The notes beneath the pieces were generated by a model. That model ran no database searches, had not been told where the DNA came from, and saw only the letters and a list, made by a program, of their open reading frames with translations. From Fistulifera solaris (taxonomy: Eukaryota; Bacillariophyta; Bacillariophyceae; Naviculales; Stauroneidaceae): a DNA stretch of 64,000 nt. The number at the start of each line of letters is the position of its first letter. Position 1 is the first letter of the stretch. Positions 10,131 through 21,176 of this stretch are shown one piece after another. The stretch covers positions 310,001-374,000 of the forward strand of contig AP026131.1 of assembly GCA_030295235.1 (NCBI GenBank), given 5' to 3'. The translations under genes and the position numbers were made by a program.

Positions 10131-11237
10131 AGCCTCTCTACGGGAGGGCTACGTGCCAGCCAAGTTGACATTTGAAGCATAACATGTTTTCTCTTTTCGA
10201 CGGAGTATTTTTTGCATCGATAATCGATAGCTTACTGCCTTTATGTGCTCTTCAGCACGAACGATATAAATGGTAAGAGCGATTCTTATGACGCAAGACA
10301 AACTTGGTACCCCCTACGTCGATAAATTTCCCTACGGGCGCTACGTGCAAACGACGTAGACTCTCGAAGCATGACACATTTTCTCGTTTGTGTGTTTTCG
10401 CATCGATAATCAATAGCTTGCTGCTTTTCAATACGATTGATCTATGCTATACATGGTAAGAGATGTTTTGGACGCAAAACAGACTTCAAAACTGGTGCGG
10501 TAAAATTTGACTCGACCTCCGGGTACCCCCTACGTCGATAAATTTCCTGAGGGCGCTACGTGCAAACGACGTAGACTCTCGAAGCATGACACATTTTCTC
10601 GTTTGTGTGTTTTCGCATCGATAATCAATAGCTTGCTGCTTTTCAATACGATTGATCTATGCTATACATGGTAAGAGATGTTTTGGACGCAAAACAGACT
10701 TCAAAACTGGTGCGGTAAAATTTGACTCGACCTCCGGGTACCCCCCTACGTCGATAAATTTCCCTACGGGCGCTACGTGCAAACGACGTAGACTCTCGAA
10801 GCATGACACATTCTCTCGTTTGTGTGTTTTCGCATCGATAATCAATAGCTTGCTGCTTTTCAATACGATTGATCTATGCTATACATGGTAAGAGATCTTT
10901 TGGACGCAAAACAGACTTCAAAACTGGTGCGGTAAATTTGACTCGACCTCCGGGTACCCCCCTACGTCGATAAATTTCCCTACGGGCGCTACGTGCAAAC
11001 GACGTAGACTCTCGAAGCATGACACATTCTCTCGTTTGTGTGTTTTCGCATCGATAATCAATAGCTTGCTGCTTTTCAATACGATTGATCTATGCTATAC
11101 ATGGTAAGAGATCTTTTGGACGCAAAACAGACTTCAAAACTGGTGCGGTAAATTTGACTCGACCTCCGGGTACCCCCCTACGTCGATAAATTTCCCTACG
11201 GGCGCTACGTGCAAACGACGTAGAGACTTTCGAAGCG
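10131..11237. repeat. 216-bp tandem satellite array
   Basis: The motif ctacgtcgataaatttcc starts at 10314, 10530, 10746, 10962 and 11178, a spacing of exactly 216 bp each time. There are four full units, a partial unit to about 11237 and a diverged unit before 10314. Each unit carries three ACGT cores (ctacgtcg, gctacgtgc, cgacgtag), two of which form a small hairpin (ctacgt/acgtag), and a gcatcgataatcaatagc block. No credible coding frame. Confidence 0.92.
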
Positions 11238-11598
11238 GTTTAACCTTCCTCTTTCCTTTTATTTCATTTCAATTGTTGCCTGTCCAATGACTTTGAATAC
11301 GAATATGCTTAATTATCAAAAAGCGATCGAAGCTTGGTGCAAAAGATAACCGGAAGTTGGTTTCGTAACAAAAAAATCATCTACGTCGACGACGGATTTC
11401 CCACCAAGAGTACGTTCTCCTGTACGATTACCCCTGAAATTTCGTGACTGCGAATCAACGCGAATCTTCCGACAAACCGCAAAAAGCGGTCGGCAAATCA
11501 TACTCACACGACAACAACAAGTCAGTTGCACCTTCCGGTTGCTGAAGATCAAAGACACAAACCACGCTTTCATAACTTTCCGTACTTATCACATAAGC

Positions 11599-12042
11599 AT
11601 GGCGAAGAAATCTGCAAAAGCGCCTACAAAGAAAGCAGCAAGTACGGCGAATTACGAAAAACATGTTGCCGAAGAACCAGCGGCGACAGTTGGAAATGGC
11701 AAAGGACGAGGCCTCACGTTCGTCGGGAAAGTTGGAATATTTATAGGCTTTCCATTATTTTGTGGGTTCATGGGACTCTATATGTGGTATTTCGCTTCTC
11801 TGAAAGACCCTCAAAGAACGGTAGATTTGGATCGGGATTTTATCATGCCTTTTTTACTTGGACTTGCTATGGTCGTCGTCGTCGGCATGCAAACGAATGG
11901 ATTTTCCACAAGAGAAACAAAGCCTTTAGTACAGTGGCCGAAAGTGAAACGAGTTAGAAAGGTTGTTCTGAAAGGGGAGAAAGGCGAAACGACCGAAAGT
12001 TCAGCGGCGCAGAAAAAGAGAACTAGACCCCTAAGTCGCTGA
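11599..12042 (+). CDS. Small two-helix membrane protein of unknown function
   Basis: The first in-frame ATG is 11599, giving 147 residues. A Lys/Ala-rich N-terminus (residues 1-45) is followed by two hydrophobic helices, VGIFIGFPLFCGFMGLYMWY (about 54-73) and FIMPFLLGLAMVVVVGM (about 92-108), and a basic C-terminal tail. The spacing and the FxGxP-like start of helix 1 weakly recall PAM68-type thylakoid assembly proteins, but the sequence match is not sufficient to name it and no transit peptide is evident. It is convergent with BiP, 146 bp from its stop. Confidence 0.7.
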   Translation: MAKKSAKAPTKKAASTANYEKHVAEEPAATVGNGKGRGLTFVGKVGIFIGFPLFCGFMGLYMWYFASLKDPQRTVDLDRDFIMPFLLGLAMVVVVGMQTNGFSTRETKPLVQWPKVKRVRKVVLKGEKGETTESSAAQKKRTRPLSR

Positions 12043-12188
12043 TGGAATGTTTCGCGACATCAGTGTCTGCCATAGATCATCAAAATAAATGTAAATGAAA
12101 TAGAATTGGTCGCATGTCGGGTTCTTGTCGAGTCTACAGAATACTAACGAAACGATGTACACATGAATGTAAAAATAAGAAATTGAAT

Positions 12189-14534
12189 TTACAACTCATC
12201 GTCACCAAAGTCACCCGAGTCATCGCCGCCGGCGCTGCCTCCTGAGCCTCCCTGCTGGTAAACATTGCGCATGATAGGATTGGACACTTGTTCGACCTCC
12301 TTCAGCTTCTCGTCGTAGTCAGCCTTATCGGCTTCCGGGTTAGAGTCCATCCAGTCGAGAGTTTCATCGATCATGTCTTGCAATTCCTTTTTGTCTTCGG
12401 CGGAAATAACATCGGAGATACCCTTTTCTTCGTCTTCAAGAGTGTTTTTCAGGTTGTATAGGTAGCTCTCAAGTCCGTTGCGGGCGTCAATGCGTTCCTT
12501 GACTCGCTTATCTTCCTCTGCAAACTCTTCAGCCTCGCGCACCATTCGCTCAATATCCTCCTCCGACAAACGTCCCTTTTCAGCAGTGATGGTAATCTTT
12601 TCAGACTTTCCTGTTCCCTTATCTTCGGCAGACACTTGCAAAATACCGTTGGCGTCAACTTCGAAAGAAACTTCGATCTGGGGAACACCACGGGGAGCCG
12701 GAGGAATTCCAGTCAACTCGAACTTTCCAAGCAAATGGTTGTCCTTGGTCATAGAACGTTCTCCCTCGAAAACTTGGATCAACACAACACTCTGGTTGTC
12801 CTGGTGAGTAGAAAATGTTTCTGTCAAGACGAAAAATCAGCAATTTGTGCACAAGTGACTCCTGGAATACATAGCGACACTACTTACGAGACTTCTTGGT
12901 AGGAATGGTGGTTCCTCGGTTGATCAGCTTCGTCATGACTCCACCAACAGTCTCGATACCTTGGGAAAGCGGGGTCACATCCAAAAGAAGGATTTCACTG
13001 GTAGCATCACCACCTTCTCCGGACAGGATACCACCCTGCACAGCAGCTCCGAAAGCGACGGCTTCATCGGGGTTGATACCTTTGGAGGGCTCTTTTCCGC
13101 CAAAGTATTCAGAAATGAGCTGTTGAACCTTGGGAATGCGGGTAGAACCACCAACTAGAACAATCTCGTCGATTTCGTCCTTGGAAAGGTCGGCATCCTC
13201 CATAACACGAGCAACAGGACCCATCGTCTTCTTGAACAAATCGTTGTTGAGTTCTTCGAAACGGGCACGAGTCAAAGTCTCGGAGAAGTCAAAGCCATCG
13301 GCCAAGTCTTCAATTTCCAAACGAGCTTGCTGCTGAGTGGAGAGGGCACGCTTGACACGTTCAACCTCCTTTCGCAGTTTCTGCAAGGCACGCTTGTCGT
13401 TGCTAATGTCAACTTCGTTCTTTTTCTTCATCATCTTAATAAAGTATTGCATGACACGCTGATCGAAATCCTCTCCACCCAAGTGAGTGTCTCCGTTGGT
13501 CGCCAAAACTTCAAACACACCGTTGTCAATGGTCAAAAGGGTCACATCGAAAGTACCACCTCCCAAGTCAAAGACCAAGACGTTCGATTCTCCTCCCGTC
13601 TTGTCCATACCGTAGGCAATGGCGGCAGCGGTGGGCTCGTTGATGATACGCTCCACCTTCAAACCAGCAATCGTACCGGCATCCTTGGTCGCCTGACGCT
13701 GAGCATCGTTAAAGTAGGCGGGCACCGTGACGACCGCATGCTTGATTTCCTTGCCCAAAAATGTTTCGGCCGTGAGCTTCATCTTTTGCAAAATCATGGC
13801 GGAGACTTCTTCGGGCGCAAACGTGGCCGTTTGTCCGTTCTGCTTGACTTGAATGACGGGCTTGTCCTTGTCGGAAACGATTTCGTACGGAACTAGCTTT
13901 TGTCGGCTTGTACGGATTTGTCGGAATATTTTCGACCAATCAAGCGCTTGACGTCGAATACAGTGTTTTGTGGGTTGATGGTGGCCTGGTTTTTGGCGGC
14001 ATCACCGACGAGACGCTCACCGTTCTCCATAAAGGCGACATAGGATGGCGTAATACGGTTACCCTGGTCGTTGGCAATAATCTCGACACGTCCATTCTTA
14101 AAGACACCGACGCAGGAATAAGTGGTTCCAAGATCAATACCGATGACCGTTCCGATCTTAGATGTTTCTTCTTCCTCGGCGTAAATGGGGCGAGCCAAAA
14201 GTGCCACTGGAAATGGGAATAAAGGGACGGCAGAGGTGAGAAAAACATCAACGACCGAAATCCGAGTGAAGGACGCGAGACATCGAATGCAAACAACACG
14301 AGATACAGAGTAAAAGAGGCCTGTATGTATAAACTTCCTCTTCTTCTACTGCTTTCATGTTGCAAGGAGGGAAGCAGAACCGCTAGACCTGGCTTTCATA
14401 GCCTTTTTCGGTCATTTTCAAACCGCACACACACACCCATCAGAACATTTCGCGCCCTCTGCCTTCACTCAGACGACAAGAACGCCTCAAAAAGAATACT
14501 CACAGGCTGCAACTGCGAATGATTTGAATAACAT
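12189..14534 (-). CDS. BIP: ER Hsp70 chaperone BiP (three exons, one frameshift)
   Basis: Exon 1 is 14534-14504, encoding [10 protein letters not shown]; intron 1 14503-14207 (gtgagt...ttccag); exon 2 14206-12888; intron 2 12887-12821 (gtaagt...gacag); exon 3 12820-12189. Joining exons 1 and 2 creates a classic signal peptide ending ARPIYA before EEEE. Then come the Hsp70 signatures [29 protein letters not shown] and [13 protein letters not shown], and a C-terminal DDEL, an ER retrieval signal. The protein folds client proteins in the ER lumen and controls the unfolded-protein response. The frame breaks in a short T-run at 13898-13901 (plus-strand; one base missing); corrected length 660 residues, as expected for BiP. 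Confidence 0.96.
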
Positions 14535-14675
14535 GTTTCTTCTTCACTTGTATTATTATTGTTGTTTGTTTCCTTGCAATGCGATGATGGAAATGAAACT
14601 CGATAGAGATTCAATGACAAAGTGTACGGTAGAAGCGAATTAACGCGATCGGTGCTGGACGGTGGACAAACGTCA

Positions 14676-14735
14676 AAAAAGTTCCACGTGTGCGGTTTTT
14701 CCATCAACCGGAAGTGGACACACGTGGAACTTTTT
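14676..14735. promoter_or_regulatory. Perfect 17-bp inverted repeat with CCACGTG cores upstream of BiP
   Basis: aaaaagttccacgtgtg at 14676-14692 is repeated inverted at 14719-14735, 26 bp apart, about 140-200 bp upstream of the BiP ATG. Each arm contains CCACGTG, a G-box-like core close to ER-stress and XBP1/bZIP60-type sites (established in animals and plants, not proven here). No CCAAT partner is seen nearby. Confidence 0.6.
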
Positions 14736-15357
14736 CAAACGATTGCACCACACGATATCATACCGGTAATCGAAGACGGATTTCGATTAGACAAGGAATT
14801 CGGTCATTCTTTTTGGTTCGAGATTGATCGTCAACTTCTGGGTCATTCAGTCGTGCTCGCGAGAAGGATTTGGCTACAAAAACATGGATAGTCTGCTGAT
14901 ACTACGTTCAAAATGTAGGATCTTATTTCAAACTTCATAGTAAAAATCTAATCTTGAATCAACTTCCTCCTTCTCCGGTTCTCATTTCCGCCTACTCTCT
15001 AATGTACTCCTGTATCGTCCCTTCGATGAGATGACGTCGACATATCCTTCACTTCTCCGCTTCAATGCGTGGCACCAGCCACGTCGCACACTCCAGCTGA
15101 CTTGACTTCAGAAAGTCCGACGATGACCTTGCGTTTTCACTGAAAACGCCGTAACGTTGCCACGAAACTCAACGCCAAAACGAGGATAAGACAGCGAACA
15201 CCAGCAGTTTTTGAGCTGCTCGTCGCACAATTTCTCACGACACGTGCCTGGTTCACAACGGCGCTGACGACATACTTTCCCCACTGCCTTATTTTGCACC
15301 TTCCTTTCTGTAACAACACCATCTTGGTTCATTTTATCTCTTCTAATAGCATTAACA
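14736..15357. promoter_or_regulatory. Rest of the BiP-bZIP intergenic region
   Basis: Contains a CRE-like TGACGTC at 15032-15038 and a CCACGTC at about 15079-15085, both possible bZIP sites upstream of the bZIP gene itself. A 14622-14891 open frame starts without ATG and resembles nothing. Confidence 0.4.
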
Positions 15358-16070
15358 ATGGATATCATCGAAGAATCACACGCCAACACGGAAGCTTCTC
15401 GTCCTCCGAATTCCGATCTCTCGGAAGAGACCAAAAAGCGAACAAGCGAACAAGCTCAGCTACAAGACGACCCCGAGAGCGATCGAAAGAAGCTTCAACA
15501 ACGACGAGAAGCCAACCGAGTTCATGCGTTCAAGTCACGTCAACGCAGTAAGCACTTGCTATCCGAGTTGCAAACGACGGTGAACGAACTAGCCAAAGAC
15601 AAGTCCGAGCTCGAACGTCACAATGCTGTTCTCCGAGCACAAGTCGAAGTACTTCAACAGCAAAACCTCTCCTTGCTGCAAAATCAACAGCAAATGATGC
15701 TGCAACAAAGGGCTCGCCACAGATTCCGGCGTCGCTGGCGGGTCCTACGGCCGGCTTCAATTTCGCCTCCAATCCGTTCATGGCGGCCGCGGCGGCTGCA
15801 GCGGCAGCCTCGGGGATGGGAAGCTCGCCCTTCGGCAACAATGCTTCTCTCGCCATGCTGGCGACAATGATGGGAGCCGCCGCCAATCCGACGCCCAACG
15901 CCGCGGCATTGGCCATGATGAACTCGTTGGTGGGTGGACAAGCGCCACGCGCGAATTTAGGGGAAGAAACGAGTGCGGAACATTCCGTGTTGCCGCCGCA
16001 GTCGGCGCCTCCGGCGGTAGCCGACCTTTCGCCGGCCCGGGGGGCCGAAGCGGGGGCGGGAAGTAGTTAG
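15358..16070 (+). CDS. bZIP transcription factor (one frameshift)
   Basis: Residues about 38-110 hold a basic region, RREANRVHAFKSRQRSK, followed by a leucine-zipper-like heptad region (LLSELQTTVNELAKDK..LERHNAVLRAQVEVLQQQN). The basic region keeps the invariant Asn-x7-Arg but has His-Ala in place of the usual Ser-Ala, a pattern I associate with stramenopile bZIPs. The frame breaks in the A-run at 15707-15709 (one base missing), after which the true frame gives an Ala/Met/Asn/Pro-rich tail of about 120 residues ending at 16070. Corrected length 237. It is divergent from BiP, 823 bp apart, which makes an ER-stress role worth testing but does not show one. Confidence 0.9.
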
Positions 16071-16770
16071 GTTATATTGTTGTTGTTCGGTCGAGACTCC
16101 TGTCAACCAGTCACTCGTAAATATATATCAAAGTAACTGTTTATTTTATGCTATTCATTACAGTGTGTGTAAACGCTTAGAGAATGCTTTGTATTAGTCT
16201 GCCTCTTTTGGAGGATTAGTTGAATGGATAGAGGTAGTGCAGCGCCGATGATTCGGTTTGGTGAATGTTTGCATTGCAACATCGATAATGAGCAGTACAT
16301 TTCCGTTCTCGTCGATGTTGCGACTTGTTCAAGCCAGATCCAAATAGCACACGGCATGTCGATTTAAGCGTCCAACATAATGGCTATGCTTTGTCGTGCA
16401 CGGTGAAAAGCGTTAAAAGTTCAAAGTTAATGCAGACTATGCCATTGCCTTGTGCAAAACGATAGCTTTTAAATTTACTGGTTACGGTTATTTCCGAACT
16501 AGAACAGTTAAACGCAGTTAACCCGTTCGTGAAAGAAACAAGATTCATGTCATGCTCTCTCTATTACGGAGTATTTCTTGTTTTGTGGTAATCTTCGAAA
16601 ATTCATTATGCTAAAAAGGCTTTTGCTTTGACTTGACTTGACATTCTAGAAAATGTGGCACTGAATGCCCAATGATCGGCGCTTACTACATTTTCGATGA
16701 TCTCATACTTTCTTCAGAAAATCACCAAGCTGCCGACACATATCATACTCTTTGAAGTTTGCGACACAGC
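16071..16770. other. Intergenic, no gene seen
   Basis: About 700 bp without a supportable gene. Contains one copy of a dispersed acggagtatt motif (about 16566). Confidence 0.5.
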
Positions 16771-17448
16771 ATGAATGCGTTAGCCATGTCTAGGATCTCT
16801 GCTAGTGGGCGGTCGTTTAAGTCAAGCCAGTCAAAACCGGGACCTGGTATTTCCAAAAATGACAAAAGATCGGTCGCAGCTCATCCGGAAGACGACTTTA
16901 CAGAATCAACCTCCACTTTGTCCTCGTTTTCGAGCAGTAGATCGACGTCCGTAAGCTTTGGGAGCGTTCTAGTCCACTATCACCCCATCGTTCTCTCAAA
17001 CAATCCAGCGGCCAGAGAAGGTCCTCCGATCGAATTGGCGTGGGAAGCTTTGTACTCGGAAGTCTTTCATGTTGATGAGCTCACCGTCGATGAAAAGCGA
17101 ACTGCGGGTAATGTGAAGCGGATTCTCGGAGAAGAACGCGAAAAATGGTTACGGGAAAAGGGATTTTGCGAACATTGCCTTCAAAAAGTATTGGCAGAAG
17201 TGGAAGCCATCAAACAGTCACGCAGTGAGGAGGCAGCGATAGCTAAAGAAATCGAAGCGCTCGATCGGTACAAGCAAATGTCAACGGCATCGCATCGTGC
17301 GGGCAATCGCGAAATGCGTCGCTCGTTGCACAAAACATCCAACGCGGGGCTCGTGGAAAAGGTAGAAGAAATGAGACAAAGTCAATTGTTGACACGGCAG
17401 CAAAAGTCTATCATGCGTTGTTTGCTTCGCAGGAAGAGCGCGACATAG
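16771..17448 (+). CDS. Diatom paralogue-family protein (FGxVxVxxH / LxW domain), member 1
   Basis: The first ATG gives 225 residues. A Ser-rich N-terminus precedes a domain of about 100 residues: VSFGSVLVHYHPIVLSNNP, then EGPPIELAW, an acidic linker, a helix with EEREKWLREKGF and EVEAIKQSRSEEA. The same order of motifs occurs in the genes at 32525 and 33374. No known catalytic motif, membrane helix or signal peptide is visible. The family has no name that I recognise. A helical, charged C-terminus suggests protein-protein contacts, which is inference only. Confidence 0.8.
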   Translation: MNALAMSRISASGRSFKSSQSKPGPGISKNDKRSVAAHPEDDFTESTSTLSSFSSSRSTSVSFGSVLVHYHPIVLSNNPAAREGPPIELAWEALYSEVFHVDELTVDEKRTAGNVKRILGEEREKWLREKGFCEHCLQKVLAEVEAIKQSRSEEAAIAKEIEALDRYKQMSTASHRAGNREMRRSLHKTSNAGLVEKVEEMRQSQLLTRQQKSIMRCLLRRKSAT

Positions 17449-18224
17449 ATCAGTGTAGTGGGATGCGAGGAGAAGGGCTTGACCGGATCGAAAAAGAACA
17501 CCTAAACTTAGTAGAAGAACTTGTCATGTAATCCGAAATGATATGCGCCCTGCCATAGTTCTCATCGTAACGTTTCCATCACTTTTCGATCAGCTTATCA
17601 GTAAGCTTAATGTCACTGTTGCGATATATGTAACCTTACCATTTGCATCATTTTCAAAGCTCCCACACTTCTCATCGACTGCGTTTGTCGAAAATTCTTG
17701 GGCGGATCGTTGCTTATTGTGTTTCCGTTTTTCGACACGACGGCATCTCAATCATAAATCATTTTTTCTGCTAGCTTGGTGACCAATTACTTGTCTAATT
17801 ATATAAAACGATGCAATTACCATTACCACCATCATTACTCTATTATTTTGTTACGCACGCCCCAAAAAAGCCTTGGGAATATATTCAAAAATTTCACGTG
17901 TCCAGAAAATGTGGGAGTGTGATGTTTGCACGTATGCAGAAAATGTGGGAATGTGATGTTTGCACGTATGCAGAAAATGTGGGAATGTGATGTTTGCACG
18001 TTAATTTATGTTGTGGGCGTGCGGCAAAACCAAAGGGTGGCAAAACCATCCCTTCAACAGCAAACACAATCAACTAAGCGATCGAAGCGACGAAATAATT
18101 GTATACAATATTAACTCTGAGTGTGCTAGTTATCGTTGTTGTTCATACAAGAGAATTTCGCAACGCGCAGGCTCTACGAGCAGGTAATAACGTTTTACAG
18201 ACGCAGCAGTGACACACACTCAAG
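17449..18224. other. Intergenic with a short tandem repeat
   Basis: Only the 34-bp repeat at 17903-18004 stands out; no gene supported. Confidence 0.5.
17903..18004. repeat. 34-bp direct repeat, three copies
   Basis: cagaaaatgtggga(a/g)tgtgatgtttgcacg begins at 17903, 17937 and 17971. The copies are near identical, and no spacer lies between them. Confidence 0.9.
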
Positions 18225-21112
18225 ATGACTTCAACAACTGTCGAACTTCCGCAGACGGATACGCGAAAGTATCATCACTTGATTCTGCCGAGCAACGGTT
18301 TAGAAGTGATGCTGGTTCAAGACATTGCTGCGGAGACGTCGGCTGCTGCCATGACCGTGGCGGCTGGACAATTTCAAGATCCAATCGATTTTCCCGGACT
18401 GGCGCATCTAGTTGAACACATGGTCTTTTTAGGATCGCGCGAGTTCGAAGTGGAAAATGAATACGATCAATTCGTTTCGACGCATGGTGGTCACACGAAC
18501 GCTTACACGGATCTCGAGCTCACTTGCTTTTATTGCAACATCAAGTCGGGGAATTTGGAAGGAGCCCTGGCGCGTTTTGGGGCGTCATTGTCGTCTCCGT
18601 TGTTTGCGGCTAGCTCGCTGGAACGTGAAATCCAAGCCGTCGATTCGGAGCATTCCAACAACCGACAGTCGGATGCTTGGCGCTCGAATCAATTGTCGCA
18701 TTCGTTGATCGGAGGTCGCTTTCAGGACAACGGAGTGCATCACGTGTTTGCGCATTTTGGAACGGGAAATATGGACGTTTTGTTACCGGGCGATGACAAA
18801 AATGACCGCTTGGCATTGTTGAGAGAGCAAGTGGTAGCATTCTACGAACGTTACTATAAAGCTTCCGCGATGAAACTAGTGATTCTTGGTCCGAATCCGC
18901 TGGAAGAACTGGAGGAATGGGCGAACAAATACTTTGGGCGTATTCCGGCTGGTGAAGTCCTCAAGGAACCTTTGTCACCTTTACCAAAGCAACCGTGCAT
19001 GGCTCTACAATGGGTGCCAGTTCGGGACAGTCGTACGCTGACATTACAATGGATACTTCCCGAACTGAGATCGCACTATCGATCGAAACCAGGGCACGTA
19101 TTAAGTCACGTCTTGGGACACGAAGGACCGGGCACCTTGTTGTATGTTTTGAAAGAAGAGTTGCATTGGGCTCACGAGTTGAGCGCCGACAACATTTCGT
19201 CCATGACGAGTGCGTTCACGGTTTTTAACTTGATCATTGAACTCACACCGGCTGGATTGGACAACGTTTCAGAAATCATCGCCGGAGTGTACAAGTATAT
19301 TTCATTGATGCAAGATTTACCGGACTGGGTCTATGATGAACAGGAGTTGACAGCGGAACTGCAATTCCGCTTCCTATCCAAAACGGAGCCTGAGGACACA
19401 GCGAGTCAATTAGCCGTGAATTTGCAATACTATGCGCCAGAGCATGCTATTTCGGGTCCCCACAAGATTTATCAGCACGAGCCGGCTCTTGTACGACAAT
19501 GTCTCGATTGTTTCACTCGCGATAACATGTTCATTCTACTTTCCAGTAAAATTTCGAAACGGATCGAGTGGATCCGTGGTATGGCACTCAATTCAAAGTG
19601 CTCAATAAAGAAGATGCTACCGAAACGTTTTTTAGCACCGAGGTCGAGGCAGAGTGGTTTTCACTGCTCAGTTTGCCAACTCCAAACGATATGCTAGCAA
19701 ATCACTTTGATCTTGTGGCATCGCCTGACCAATGGTTTGAAAATCCTGAGGCAACACCACGTTGCCTACTAAATAGCGACATCTGTCGGCTGTGGTACAA
19801 GCCGGATCTAACCTTTCGTATGCCCAAGGTGAATGTCATGGTCATGTTTCGGACGCCCTTGGTTTACAACAGTCCACAAAGTGCACTTCTGTCAGCAATA
19901 TGGACAGAGCTGATTCAAGAGTTTTGCAACTCCTTTTCCTATGTCGCTTCCATGGCCGGTTTGCATTCCTACTTTCAAGCCAGTACTAAAGCGATTGAAA
20001 TGACCATTACAGGATACAACCACAAAGTTGGCGTTTTGATTGAACGTGTGGTGGATACGATTAAATGCTTGCCCGAGAAGATTTCTGATCCTGTTTTCGA
20101 AAGAGTTACCCACAAGCTCGAGCAGCGCTATCTAGCGTTCATGATGGGCTCCCCGTATCGACGTGCTATGAATGGTGCTGATTTGTGTCTCGATGCGGAA
20201 AAGTGGAATGTCGAGGACCGACTCAACCTTCTACAGAACAAAAGCTTGTCTCCAAACGACATGCTACACTTTCACCGACAGCTTATGGGAAGCTTTTATT
20301 TAGAGGCCTTTGTCCATGGAAATGCGGAGCCTTCGACAGCCTTAGAATGGATGAACAGAATTGTTGATGTCTTTCAGCCAAGCGTTGTCTTACATCACCC
20401 ATCGAGTCGCGTAGTCAAAATCCCAAAAGGAGAAACTCTTTATGGTTTTCCTTGCCACAATCCAGATGACAATAACAACAGCGTCTTAAGCTATTACCAA
20501 GTGGGAGTTCTCGACTTGAGGGGCGCGGCGATATTGAAGCTTACTCAGCATCTCATGCAAGAACCGGCTTTCTTTCAGTTGCGCACATCCGAGCAGCTAG
20601 GTTATTTGGTACACACAAGTGTCAAAACAAATGGTGAGCACGTAAAAGGTTTGATGGTGCTCATACAGAGTGAATCGTTTCATCCAGATCATTTAAATGA
20701 AAGGATTGAGGCGTTTTTGCCTCAATTTCGAAAATCAGTTGTTGAAATGACTGCGGTAGATTTTCAGAAGAACGCACTGGCAGTACGCCAGGGTTTATTG
20801 GAACAACCAAAGAATCTTGGGGAGGAATCGTCAAGACATTGGGATGCCATCTCGAATAAAACGTACTACTTTACTCGGTCAAAAGATCTTGCTGCGCTCG
20901 TAGAAGAAGTTGGCAAACAGGATATACTGCAGTTTCTTGACAAGTACATCTTGCCATCGCCATATCGTCGAAAGTTATCAGTTCGAGTCTACGGGGCAAG
21001 CAACCGAGACATGATCCCCAACGTCACCATTGATCCAAAGCAATTCGGCCGCTGTCAAGCTCTGTATCCCACGCACCATGACGTAGATATTTTATCCATG
21101 ATGACGAACTAA
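18225..21112 (+). CDS. Insulysin-type M16A zinc metallopeptidase (one frameshift)
   Basis: Starts at ATG 18225. The inverted zinc motif HLVEH is at residues about 61-65, within LAHLVEHMVFLGS, with the third zinc ligand Glu about 70 residues on in AVDSEHSNN. The C-terminal half contains DPWYGTQF and FQLRTSEQLGYLV, typical of insulin-degrading enzyme/nardilysin. Such peptidases degrade short peptides in the cytosol, peroxisome or organelles; no targeting peptide is visible. The frame breaks in the A-run at 19548-19551 (one base missing). Corrected length 962 residues, the usual size. It is convergent with the DYRK gene, only 64 bp between stops. Confidence 0.95.
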
Positions 21113-21176
21113 GCTATAGAACAACGGACTGGGAAGTGGGATTAGTTTGTTTTATCTTGTCTACTTTCTATGGTAA

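Noticed and set aside
14622-14891. 89-residue open frame between BiP and the bZIP
   Set aside because: It starts at a non-ATG codon, overlaps the inverted repeat and shows no family resemblance.
17903-18004. Direct repeats as a CRISPR array
   Set aside because: The three 34-bp copies abut with no spacers, in a eukaryotic nuclear context.
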